A program made the position numbers and the translations under genes. This document shows, piece by piece, positions 53,301-60,979 of a stretch of DNA of 64,000 nt (positions within the stretch are counted from its first letter, which is position 1; every line of letters begins with the position of its first letter). This DNA comes from Paraburkholderia acidipaludis NBRC 101816. GTDB lineage: Bacteria; Pseudomonadota; Gammaproteobacteria; Burkholderiales; Burkholderiaceae. Under the pieces are notes generated by a model. That model did not search any database. It saw nothing but the letters and a program-made list of their open reading frames with translations, and was not told the origin of the DNA. The DNA lies in NCBI RefSeq assembly GCF_000684975.1, contig NZ_BAXZ01000008.1, positions 41,541 through 105,540 on the forward strand, written 5' to 3'.

Positions 53301-55157
53301 TATGCGCAGTACGCGCCGAACGCGCAGCCTTATCCGCAGCCCGCGCCCGCCGCCGCACCGTATCCGCAGCAGCCGGCGCCGTATCCGCCACAACAGGAAC
53401 CCTACGCGGCGACGCCGTGGCCGATGTCGCCCGCCGCGCAGCAGGCGCAGGGCGCGTACGGCTCCGTGCCGCTGCCGCAGGAAGCGCCCGCGACAAAGCG
53501 CACGACCACTCAGGCGCGCAAGCAGTCCAAAGCCAGCCGCGAGGCGACCGCGCAGCGGCCGCAGCAGCAATACGCACCGGCATACGGCCAGCCGCAACCC
53601 TATGCGCAAGGCTACGGCCAACCGTACCCGCAGCCGCCTTATCTGCCGCAGGGCTACGCCCAGCAACCGTATCCGCAGGGCTATCCGCAGCAAGGCTACC
53701 CGCAGCCGCCGTATCCTCAGCAGCCCTACGCGCCGCAACCCTACGCGCCGCAACCTTACGCGCAGCAGGGCTACGGTCAGCCCTACGTGCCCCAGCCGCC
53801 TTATCCGAATCCGGCGGCTCGGGCGCAACAGGGTTATGCCGCGCAGCAGTACATCCCGCCGCCGCCGGCGGGCTATGCGCAGCCGTATGCGCCGCCCGCG
53901 GCCGGCGCCGCCGCCGCGCCCACGCCGCAGCAGGTGGCCAGTTCGCAGACGCTCGGCGTAGCCGAGGAACTCGCGCAGGTCAACCGCGAAGAGGCGAGCA
54001 CGATCACGGGCGGGCCCGTGTTCCGCAACCGCGCAGGCGAGGACGGCCTGACGAACCTCACCGACATCGAAGCGCCGATTCAAGGCAGCATCCGGGCCGG
54101 CAACGGCCATGTGCTTGTCACGGCCACGCCCGTCACGCTCGATGCCGGCACGGCGTCCAGCAGCCTCTCGACGGCCGCCCGATTCGGCGCGGGCCTGTCG
54201 AACTACCCGAATTACGGCAACTTTGGTTCGCAGACGGCGAGCGGCGTGGGACTTTCGATCGGCTACGAGACGAACTCGCTGAAGGCCGATATCGGCGCGA
54301 CGCCGGTCGGCTTTCGCTATCAGAACGTGGTTGGCGGCGTCGAATACGATGGCGCCATCACCGACAAGGTTTCTTACTTGTTAGCAGTGACACGCCGCGC
54401 CGTGACCGACAGCCTGCTCTCATACGCCGGCGCGCGCGACGCGGGATCGGGCCTCGAGTGGGGCGGTGTCACAAAGTCGGGCGGCCGCGCGGCGCTCGGC
54501 TGGGACGACGGCACGAGCGGCCTGTACGTGAACGGCCAGTTCCAGTACTACGACGGCCATCATGTGGAGAGCAACTACGAAGGCAAGGCCGGCGGCGGCG
54601 CCTACACGCGTCTCTACCAGGACGCCGACCAGAGTCTCATGGTGGGCCTGAATACCACGTGGATGAGTTTCAGTCAGAACCAGTCGTATGTCACGTACGG
54701 GCAGGGCGGCTATTTCAGCCCGCAGCAGTACGTGATCCTGAATCTGCCGCTGGAATACGCCGGCCGTACCGGCGCTTTCACGTATGACCTGAAGGGTTCC
54801 ATCGGGGTGCAGCATTATCGCGAGAACGCCGTTGCGTACTTCCCGCTCGATTCGAGCCTGCAAGGCAGCGCGTCCCTCTACATGAACGCGCTCAATTCGT
54901 CGCTGAATCCCCTCGATGCCAACGCAACCTACCCGGGACAAAGCAAGACGGGCGTTGCCTATTCGCTGTTCGCGAACGGCGAGTATCGGCTCGCGCCGCA
55001 GGTCACGGTGGGCGCGCTGGCATCGTTGGGTAACGCGTACGAGTACCGCGAGTGGATTGCCGCCGTGTATGTGCGCTACAGCTTCACGCCGCAGTCGGGC
55101 CAGCAGCCGTTCCCGCCGAAGCCCTTCACCTCGCCGTATCTGACCAATACGGACTGA
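50343..55157 (+). CDS. bcsC: Cellulose export protein BcsC (TPR scaffold plus outer-membrane barrel)
   Basis: 1604 residues, well above the usual 1150-1350. ATG 50343 has GGAGGGG (50333-50339). A signal region of about 40 residues precedes a long periplasmic TPR domain (about 45-870; for example AEQAWQKVLRIDPTQPDALFGMGMV and AKSLYERAIELNPSDITAQVMLGEALL). Residues ~915-1200 are low complexity, dominated by Tyr, Pro, Gln and Ala in units like PYAQ and GYPQ. The BCSC_C outer-membrane barrel (about 1225-1604) starts near GEDGLTNLTDIEAPIQG and ends with AAVYVRYSFTPQ. TPRs bind the glucan and the synthase; the barrel exports it. The long linker is odd and may span the peptidoglycan. Confidence 0.95.
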   Translation: MRVKTRDRRTGRSMPRRSSSVAALGMALALAGCLALTPIVHAAMPDPLQALIAQGKYWQAHGRGDLAEQAWQKVLRIDPTQPDALFGMGMVMADRKDGGGAEQYLEKLREAAPDYPGIDELGRRLGQTSPRDQTVNDARRLAQMGKSASAVEQYRNALGGKPATPELRLEYYQALSATPSGWDEARKGLEELARENPDDPRYALAYAQHLTYRDATRRDGIARLEQLAGDSKVGQEARASWRQALLWLAARPSDQPLYDAYLKLVPDDPAVKARYESMVKQDQAGRLHAEENAANDARGRTIGQGFAALDRDDLVTARARFAAVLASSPNDSDALGGMGIVELKQEHFEAARNYLERASRAGSPARWREALTSATYWTWTSEAIGAQSNGDFAKAKSLYERAIELNPSDITAQVMLGEALLANRDPQGAEQAFRMALRRQADNPDAIRGLVGALAAQGRGDEALQFATQLTAEQQAKAGGLDRLRGTAEAAQAREAEARGDLGAARSLFEDALVSNPDDPWLRLDLARIYVRQGAVGTARSMMDGLLAAHPDMVDALYASALLSEQTKDWSNGLRLLDRIPVAQRNEAMTELQHRLWVGQQVDLATQMAKRGQTQEAQAILHNAEPIALATPSLVGALAGGYVAAGDPARALWLVQGAMSTAPGDPGLQLQYAGILLASHQDTLLGDVMRRIATMQLTPEQRTDFDNLNLAIVVRQADKVRTGGDLASAYAVIAPWLAAMPDNPDLQAVLARMYSSAGEPANALKCYQVALGRRPDDLGLQTAAIYAATAAKDWRAAEQTATTALAAAPDDPDLLAAVGRMYRAEGKLSLAAQYLKRSLVASTTPPGARIATSASNVPRGWEALSRPIGANPLPGTNPFEGKTAVDTAGASSTNEAGSTAPLPAAPAWSTLSSPVMTVPTPLPPTQSTPYVVPYAAPAGANSGYQPSPATPPLANAPAAVAVDGYGPDTYGSSASGVPAPAQPLQPYAQYAPNAQPYPQPAPAAAPYPQQPAPYPPQQEPYAATPWPMSPAAQQAQGAYGSVPLPQEAPATKRTTTQARKQSKASREATAQRPQQQYAPAYGQPQPYAQGYGQPYPQPPYLPQGYAQQPYPQGYPQQGYPQPPYPQQPYAPQPYAPQPYAQQGYGQPYVPQPPYPNPAARAQQGYAAQQYIPPPPAGYAQPYAPPAAGAAAAPTPQQVASSQTLGVAEELAQVNREEASTITGGPVFRNRAGEDGLTNLTDIEAPIQGSIRAGNGHVLVTATPVTLDAGTASSSLSTAARFGAGLSNYPNYGNFGSQTASGVGLSIGYETNSLKADIGATPVGFRYQNVVGGVEYDGAITDKVSYLLAVTRRAVTDSLLSYAGARDAGSGLEWGGVTKSGGRAALGWDDGTSGLYVNGQFQYYDGHHVESNYEGKAGGGAYTRLYQDADQSLMVGLNTTWMSFSQNQSYVTYGQGGYFSPQQYVILNLPLEYAGRTGAFTYDLKGSIGVQHYRENAVAYFPLDSSLQGSASLYMNALNSSLNPLDANATYPGQSKTGVAYSLFANGEYRLAPQVTVGALASLGNAYEYREWIAAVYVRYSFTPQSGQQPFPPKPFTSPYLTNTD

Positions 55158-55195
55158 CCCGCGGACTAACCCGCGAATTAACGCGCAGACGCGGC

Positions 55196-55591
55196 TTACT
55201 CGAACCGCTCCAGCGCCTCGGAGCGGATCATTTGCGCGAGATTCGAGGGGCGTCCGCGCGTGCTGCTCACGGGGTGATAGATGCTGTCGCCGCGCGAGAT
55301 GGGCTTGCCGGTCAGCGCACACACGCCGCGCGAGCGGGCCGCGCGCTGCACCCAGCGCTGCTCGCGATAGTTGCCGCCCGTCGAATCGCGCCACGAGATC
55401 GACACGGCTTTCTCGCCGATGCGTTCCACGAAGGTCACCACGGCATTGCGCCCATAATCCGAAACCGCGCGCATACTCTTCGGCGCCGGCGCTTCGACCA
55501 GTGCCTCCTCGTCAGGCGCCGTGTCATACATCTCGCCGTGGGCGGCGAACTGGCCGAGCTGCGAGATGGTAGCTGTCCACGGATCGCCCAT
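55196..55591 (-). CDS. DUF3331-family protein
   Basis: A 131-residue protein. ATG 55591 (MGDPWTATISQLGQF) follows GGGA and matches the usual short DUF3331 N-terminus (xDPWxxTLxxL). The domain core is VVTFVERIGEKAVSISWRDSTGGNYREQRW, then SRGVCALTGKPISRGDSIYHP with a conserved Cys and charged turn. The frame is open for hundreds of codons upstream, but that DNA is coding on the other strand or non-coding. The family is largely confined to Burkholderia and relatives and has no known function. It converges on bcsC. Confidence 0.85.
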   Translation of the reverse strand: MGDPWTATISQLGQFAAHGEMYDTAPDEEALVEAPAPKSMRAVSDYGRNAVVTFVERIGEKAVSISWRDSTGGNYREQRWVQRAARSRGVCALTGKPISRGDSIYHPVSSTRGRPSNLAQMIRSEALERFE

Positions 55592-55926
55592 TTCCCGATC
55601 CCCGGCCCCGACACCACACGCCTGCGGGCATAGCGGATACGCGGGCGCCGCTTGCCTGGATGATGTCGTTCGTAACTGGCTCACGTCGAATCCCTCCGGT
55701 GCTTGTGCGATCTCGCCGGTATCGTATCTGTCACGCCTGGCAGGATAAATCCCGATTCCCCAAATACTCAGTTTGGGCTCGCCAAACAATGGCAGTCCTG
55801 TCAGGTTCGCGGGATGTGGCACGTTCGCCCGGGCCGCGGCGGACACGGATGCCGTGTCATCCGCGCGGCCCGGGGCGAAGAGTGCAGATTTGGACTTCTG
55901 ATCGACGGCGGGTGTCGGGCAAGCGC
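55592..55926. other. Spacer between DUF3331 gene and aldose epimerase gene
   Basis: About 335 bp of mixed composition, downstream of the epimerase stop and upstream of the DUF3331 start. It should contain the DUF3331 promoter. I see no gene, terminator with T-run, or repeat. Confidence 0.4.
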
Positions 55927-56970
55927 TCACCAGCGCCCGGGCAGCCACGCGAGCTGGGCCTCGATCGCCTCGCCTGGCGCGAGAACGGTGCCGCCCACAT
56001 CCAGCCGCGCCGCGCGTAGATTGAGCCAGTCGGTGGTGTTGCTGACCGGTTCGGCGCAGAAGTAGGGGAGTCCCGCCGGCGTAAACAGCACGAAATAGTC
56101 GAGCGGCGCGCCCGCGCGCAGCGTGAGGCGCCGGCCCGCATGCGGCCAGTCGATCACCGCCTCGTGGCGCCAGCCGGAAAAGTTGTTGTCGAGATCGAAG
56201 GCGTCGATGGGGAGACCGGCCTGCAGGGCATCGACGGCCGGATGCGCGTTCAGCGAAACCGGCAGCACTTCGGCGTCGATCTCCCACATCGCGCGCACGC
56301 GCGCCGCGATACGCGTGCCGGGCGGCCGCGGATAGTACGGGTGATGGCCGAACCCGAACGGCATCGGCCGCGAGGCCAGATTGCGCGCCCAGAGGCGCAC
56401 GCTGAGCCCCGCCTCGTCGAGCACGATATGCTGGCGCGCCTCGTAGCGGAACGGCCAGCCCGCGTGGGCATCGTGCCGGGCGTGCGGCTCGTGCACGAAA
56501 TGGAGCGTGACACTGGCCGTCTCGCGCGCTTCCACGCGCCAGGGCCGGCGCCACGCATGGCCGTGCAGGGCGTGGCGCAGCGCACCGGTGCCGCTCGGCA
56601 GGTCGATCATTTCGCCTTCGAAGCGGAAGCGGCCGTCGCGAATGCGGTTGCAGTAAGGCATCAGCGGGAAGCTGGCCATGCCGAGCGGGTCCTGCGCGTC
56701 CAGCGCCGCGCGGGTGGCCGGGCGCAGCCAGTGGAACGTGTCGCCGCTGTCCGCTTCGTAGAATGCGGCAATCGAGCCGCCCACGTGCGGCGCGACGAGC
56801 GCCCGCGTCGCGCCGCAGGCCAGCGTGACGAGCCGGCCGTCGTCGAGCGCGGCGGCATCGAACGGCGGATCCTGCGGCAGGGGAGGCTCGATGGGCGTAT
56901 CGCCATTGCGTTCGGTACGGCGCGAGCCGGGCGGCTGGGCAGTCAAATGATGGCTCTCCGGGTAGGGCAC
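55927..56970 (-). CDS. Aldose 1-epimerase (galactose mutarotase family)
   Basis: A 347-codon beta-sandwich mutarotase. The landmarks are PLMPYCNRIRDGRF (Asn-Arg substrate motif), HALHGHAWRRPW (catalytic-region His), FGFGHHPYYPRP (second His), AFDLDNNFSG, and the C-terminal Glu region FCAEPVSNTTDWLN. The annotated GTG at 56970 gives about 25 weakly conserved residues; a TTG near 56946, behind GGAGAG, is an alternative. It is divergent from the LacI regulator, whose operon encodes a sugar importer, so it probably equilibrates the anomers of the imported hexose. Confidence 0.88.
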   Translation of the reverse strand: MPYPESHHLTAQPPGSRRTERNGDTPIEPPLPQDPPFDAAALDDGRLVTLACGATRALVAPHVGGSIAAFYEADSGDTFHWLRPATRAALDAQDPLGMASFPLMPYCNRIRDGRFRFEGEMIDLPSGTGALRHALHGHAWRRPWRVEARETASVTLHFVHEPHARHDAHAGWPFRYEARQHIVLDEAGLSVRLWARNLASRPMPFGFGHHPYYPRPPGTRIAARVRAMWEIDAEVLPVSLNAHPAVDALQAGLPIDAFDLDNNFSGWRHEAVIDWPHAGRRLTLRAGAPLDYFVLFTPAGLPYFCAEPVSNTTDWLNLRAARLDVGGTVLAPGEAIEAQLAWLPGRW

Positions 56971-56981
56971 GACTACGTTAA

Positions 56982-56996
56982 ATTATTACTAATAAT
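56982..56996. promoter_or_regulatory. Perfect palindrome ATTATTACTAATAAT, candidate LacI-family operator
   Basis: 7-bp arms around a central C, 12 bp upstream of the epimerase GTG, in the divergent promoter region with the LacI-type gene. A related half, ATTATTAGT, is at 57069-57077. It stands out because the surroundings are very GC-rich. Confidence 0.5.
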
Positions 56997-57157
56997 CGTT
57001 AATATACTCGCCAAATGCGAGGGGCGGCGGTTGTAAAAAATGGCGACATACTCCAATTGATGGGACAAATTATTAGTGCTACGCTGCGACCCACTACCCG
57101 CGCGCGCCCGAAGGCCGCTCCGCTCGCCGCGAGGCCGCGCAGCCTACCCTGCTTCCG

Positions 57158-58243
57158 ATGAAAAAATCGACCCAGCGCCGTCCGACCATGACCGACATCG
57201 CGAAAGCCGCGGGCGTGTCGCAATCGACGGTTTCGCTTGTCCTCAACGGCGCGGTTGGCGCCAAACTTTCCGAGGCGACGCGCCGCAAGGTGCTCGAGGT
57301 TGCGCAGTCGCTCGGCTACCAGTTGCCGATCCGCGCCGCGCAGCCCGCACCGGCGGGCGACCGCAATCTCATCATCTATATCGCCGACGAAGTCTCCACG
57401 AGCCCGCATCCGGTCGTGAGCATCGACGGCGCGCGCGACGCCGCCTGGAACAACGGCTGCGTGCTGGCGGTGTTCTCCACGCACGGCAATGCGCAGATGG
57501 AGCAGCGCGTGCTGCAGACGCTCGCCATGCCCAACGTGCTGGGCGTGGTCTACGCGACGGTGTACACGCGCAAGGTGACGGTGCCGCCCGCCCTGCTGAA
57601 GGTGCCGGCCGTGCTGCTCAACTGCTATGCGTCCGACCACGCGCTGTCCTCGGTCGTGCCGGCCGAGGTCACGGGCGGCCACACGGCCACGGAATACCTG
57701 ATCCAGGCGGGCCACCGGCGCATCGGCTTCATCAACGGCGAGACCTGGCAGGACGCGGCGAAGGACCGCCTGAAGGGCTATCGCCAGGCGCTCGCGACCG
57801 CCGACCTGCTCTACGACGAACAGCTCGTGCGCAACGGCGACTGGAGCCCCGGTAAAGGCTTCGAGCTCACGCTCTCGCTCATGCGCGAGCCCAATCCGCC
57901 CACGGCGATCTTCTGCGCGAACGACCTGATGGCGACCGGCGCGATCGAGGCGCTCAAGCAGCTGGGCCTGCGCGTGCCCGAGGACGTTTCGGTGATGGGC
58001 TACGACGACCAGGAAATCGCGCGCCACACCCATCCGGGGCTTACCACGGTCGTGCTGCCGAACTACGAGCTGGGCCGCTGGGCGGTCGAAACGCTGTTGC
58101 AGGAGGAGCAGAACCGCAGCGCCGGCGCGCCCGTGCGGCGGCGCGCCGTGAAGCTCGACGGACCGCTCATCGAGCGCGCCTCGGTCTGCGCGCCCAATCC
58201 CGCCTCCCCCGTGAATACCCTCATTAATATCGTCGATAATTGA
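57158..58243 (+). CDS. LacI-family transcriptional regulator
   Basis: A 361-residue repressor-type protein. The N-terminal LacI helix-turn-helix is MTDIAKAAGVSQSTVSLVLNGAVGAKLSEATRRKVLEVAQSLGYQ. The rest is a periplasmic-binding-protein-like sensor domain (AGHRRIGFINGETWQDAAKDRLKGY, TAIFCANDLMATGAIEALKQLGLRVPEDVSVMGYDDQEIA). It is placed between the divergent epimerase gene and the ABC importer it probably controls, with AT-rich palindromes on both sides. The inducer is likely the transported sugar. Confidence 0.94.
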   Translation: MKKSTQRRPTMTDIAKAAGVSQSTVSLVLNGAVGAKLSEATRRKVLEVAQSLGYQLPIRAAQPAPAGDRNLIIYIADEVSTSPHPVVSIDGARDAAWNNGCVLAVFSTHGNAQMEQRVLQTLAMPNVLGVVYATVYTRKVTVPPALLKVPAVLLNCYASDHALSSVVPAEVTGGHTATEYLIQAGHRRIGFINGETWQDAAKDRLKGYRQALATADLLYDEQLVRNGDWSPGKGFELTLSLMREPNPPTAIFCANDLMATGAIEALKQLGLRVPEDVSVMGYDDQEIARHTHPGLTTVVLPNYELGRWAVETLLQEEQNRSAGAPVRRRAVKLDGPLIERASVCAPNPASPVNTLINIVDN

Positions 58244-58258
58244 CTGGTAATATTAGTC
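58242..58258. promoter_or_regulatory. AT-rich imperfect palindrome centred on TAATATTA, candidate operator
   Basis: GACT and AGTC flank TAATATTA at 58242-58258, overlapping the lacI-type stop codon and 125 bp before the binding-protein gene. It resembles the palindrome at 56982 only in AT-rich character; the exact motif differs. Confidence 0.3.
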
Positions 58259-58382
58259 GAAGCAGTGGCCGTAATAAATCCGGCGCAGCGCGCCGGGACG
58301 AGCAAGAACGAGAACAAGTGACCGGCCGGAGCGAGGTCCGCAACCCGCGCCGCCAAGACTATTCACGGAGACGGAGACAGCC

Positions 58383-59417
58383 ATGCGTCATCAACGTATT
58401 CAGTCCGCCCTTATCGCCGCGGGGCTCTGCATCGCGGCGGCCAGCACCGGCAGCGCGTGGGCGCAGTCAAGCAGCGACGCGCAGAAGGTGCAATCGAATT
58501 CCTCTGAGACCTGCACGAATCCCAAACCGAGCGGCATGAAGCTGAGCGATATGGTGGTCGGCTTCTCGCAGTCCGAAAACGAGCAGAACCCGTTCCGCGC
58601 GACGGAAACGGCTTCGGTGCGTGCGGCGGCGAAGGCGGCCGGCGTCAAGCGTCTCCTCTACACGAACGCCAATGCGAACCAGGCCAAGCAGGTGGCCGAC
58701 ATCGAAAGCATGATCAACCAGGGGGCGCAGGCGCTGATCATCGCGCCGAACGATTCCACCGGTCTGCAGCCCGCCTTCGCCCAGGCGCGCGCCAAGGGCA
58801 TCCCGGTCGTGACGATCGACCGTCTCACGGCCGGCACGTTCTGCGACGACTACATCACCTTCCTCGGCTCCGACTTCTACAAGCAGGGCGAGCGCGCGGC
58901 CAAGGCGCTCGCCGACGCGACGGGCGGCAAGGCGGTCATTGCGGAAATCCAGGGCGGCTACGGCAACACGGTGGAAAGCCAGCGCACCGACGGCTTTGCC
59001 GCAGGCCTGAAGGCCTATCCGGACATGAAGATCGTCGCCGCGCAAACGGGCAACTGGTCCACGACCGAAGCGCAGAAGGTGATGGAGCAGATGCTGCTCG
59101 CGCATCCCGACATCAACGCGCTCTACACCCATGCCGACACCATGACCTTGGGCGCGATCACGGCGCTGCGCCAGGCCGGCAAGCTCAAGGACGTGAAGAT
59201 CGTCTCGATCGACGGCACGAAGGATATCGTCACGGACATCTCGCAAGGCGTCGTAGCCGCCGACGTCGAGACGAATCCGCGCTTCGGCCCGCTCGCGTTC
59301 AAGTCGCTCGAGGCCTGGCTCGCAGGCCAGCCGGTGCCGCAAAAGCAGATCATGGACGACGCGCTCTTCGACAAGACCAACGCACAGCCCTCGCTGGCGG
59401 CGGGCAAGGTCTACTGA
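58383..59417 (+). CDS. Periplasmic sugar-binding protein (YtfQ-like)
   Basis: A 344-residue exported binding protein with a signal peptide ending at AWAQ. After a ~25-residue polar stretch the type-I fold starts with MVVGFSQSENEQNPFRATETASVRAAA, very like the VGFSQ-x-x-S-x-W-R-A-A-E-T start of the galactofuranose-binding protein YtfQ. INQGAQALIIAPNDSTGLQPAF and TIDRLTAGTFCDDY line the cleft. ATG 58383 has GGAG upstream. Together with one ATPase and two permeases it forms a YtfQRT-YjfF-type system; galactofuranose, galactose or arabinose are the likeliest ligands. Confidence 0.92.
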   Translation: MRHQRIQSALIAAGLCIAAASTGSAWAQSSSDAQKVQSNSSETCTNPKPSGMKLSDMVVGFSQSENEQNPFRATETASVRAAAKAAGVKRLLYTNANANQAKQVADIESMINQGAQALIIAPNDSTGLQPAFAQARAKGIPVVTIDRLTAGTFCDDYITFLGSDFYKQGERAAKALADATGGKAVIAEIQGGYGNTVESQRTDGFAAGLKAYPDMKIVAAQTGNWSTTEAQKVMEQMLLAHPDINALYTHADTMTLGAITALRQAGKLKDVKIVSIDGTKDIVTDISQGVVAADVETNPRFGPLAFKSLEAWLAGQPVPQKQIMDDALFDKTNAQPSLAAGKVY

Positions 59418-59431
59418 GCCGCGCGCGAACC

Positions 59432-60979
59432 ATGACGACAGGCGCAGCCGCAAACCCCGCCCAGACCGCCGCCGCCGTGCTCGAAACGCGCGGCGTCTCG
59501 AAGACGTTCGGCGTGGTGCGCGCGCTGCGCGACGTCTCGCTCACGCTGCGCGCAGGGGAGGTGCACGGGCTGGTTGGCGAGAACGGCGCGGGCAAGTCCA
59601 CGCTCATCAAGATCCTCACCGGGTTTTATCAGCCCGACGCGGGCGGGCTGACACTCGATGGCGCCGCCGCGGCCTTCGACAGCCCGCGCGCCGCGCAGCA
59701 GTCGGGCGTGTGCGCCGTCTATCAGGAAATCAACCTGATTCCCGAGCGCAGCGTGGCCGACAATATCTTTCTGTGCCACGAGCCAAAAAAGTTCGGTTTC
59801 CTGACTGACAGGAAGCGGATGCTCGAGCGCGCGGCGGAGATCGTGCAGCGCTACCGTCTGGCCGTCGATCCGGCGGCGCGGCTCGGTTCTCTGGGTCTTG
59901 GCGCGCAGCAGATGGTAGCGATTGCGCGCGGCGTCTCGCTGGGCGCGCGCGTACTGATCCTCGACGAGCCCACGTCCGCCTTGAGCGGCGCCGAAGTCGA
60001 CGTGCTGTTCGAAGTCGTCGATCAATTGCGCGCCGAGGGCATCGCGTTGCTGTTCGTGAGCCATCGGCTTTCCGAATGCTACCGGCTGTGCGATCGCTTC
60101 ACGGTCATGCGCGACGGCGCCGTGGTGCGCACCGGCACGCCCGAGGAGTTGCCGCGCAGCGCCCTGATTGCCGCGATGCTCGGCCGCGAGAGCGCGGGCG
60201 AGCACGCCTGGGCGGATCGCGAAGGGCGCGCCGACGTGACGCCGGCGCTCGATGTCGCGCATCTGCAATGGGGCAATCGCGTGCGCGACGTCTCGCTGCG
60301 CGTGGCGCCCCGCGAGATTGTGGGGCTGGCGGGCCTGCTCGGTTCCGGGCGCACCGAAACGTTCAAGACGATCTTCGGCGCGCAGAAGGCGGACGCGGGC
60401 CAGGTCGATATCGACGGACAGCCGCTCGGTCACGCCACGCCGGCGCGCTCGATCGCGCGCGGCCTCGCATTCCTTTCCGAAGATCGCCGCGCCGAAGGCA
60501 TTTTCCCGCGCCTTTCGGTGCGCGAGAACATCGTCGCAAGTTTGCTGCCGCGCATCTCGCGCTTCGGCTTCATCTCGCCCGCGAAAGAAGCGCAGCTCGT
60601 GCGCGAATCCATTGCGCGGCTCGGCATCAAGACGGCCGGCCCCGGCGCGCCCATCTCCACGCTTTCGGGCGGCAACCAGCAGAAGGCGCTGATCGCGCGT
60701 TGCCTTTCTACGCGTCCCACCGTGCTGCTGCTCGACGACCCGACACGCGGCATCGACGTCGGCGCGAAGGAGGAGGTGCATCGCGTCGTCCAGCAACTGG
60801 CCGAGGAGGGACTGGCGGTGGTGGTGACATCGTCGGAGATGGAAGAGCTGCTTGCACTGACCGACCGTCTCGTGGTGCTCAATGAAGGCGCGACCCAGGG
60901 CGGCATGCCGACGAAGGGCGCGCATCCCGACGACGTGCTCGCCGTGCTCGCAGGGCCGGGCGCGGACGGCGCGCCATGA
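59432..60979 (+). CDS. Sugar ABC transporter ATPase with two nucleotide-binding domains (YtfR-like)
   Basis: A 515-residue tandem ABC protein. Domain 1 has Walker A GENGAGKST, signature region LGLGAQQMVAIARGV and Walker B LILDEPTSALS. Domain 2 has the degenerate A loop GLLGSGRTETFKTIFG, signature LSGGNQQKALIARCL and Walker B LLLDDPTRGIDVGAKEEV. It begins 14 bp after the binding-protein gene and its stop overlaps the first permease start by 4 bp (ATGA). Role: energises import of the sugar captured by the binding protein. Confidence 0.95.
   Translation: MTTGAAANPAQTAAAVLETRGVSKTFGVVRALRDVSLTLRAGEVHGLVGENGAGKSTLIKILTGFYQPDAGGLTLDGAAAAFDSPRAAQQSGVCAVYQEINLIPERSVADNIFLCHEPKKFGFLTDRKRMLERAAEIVQRYRLAVDPAARLGSLGLGAQQMVAIARGVSLGARVLILDEPTSALSGAEVDVLFEVVDQLRAEGIALLFVSHRLSECYRLCDRFTVMRDGAVVRTGTPEELPRSALIAAMLGRESAGEHAWADREGRADVTPALDVAHLQWGNRVRDVSLRVAPREIVGLAGLLGSGRTETFKTIFGAQKADAGQVDIDGQPLGHATPARSIARGLAFLSEDRRAEGIFPRLSVRENIVASLLPRISRFGFISPAKEAQLVRESIARLGIKTAGPGAPISTLSGGNQQKALIARCLSTRPTVLLLDDPTRGIDVGAKEEVHRVVQQLAEEGLAVVVTSSEMEELLALTDRLVVLNEGATQGGMPTKGAHPDDVLAVLAGPGADGAP

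Noticed and set aside
55592..56554. Long N-terminal extension of the DUF3331 protein
   Set aside because: The open frame overlaps the aldose epimerase gene in another frame and gives Arg-rich nonsense; ATG 55591 has a ribosome site and the family-typical start.
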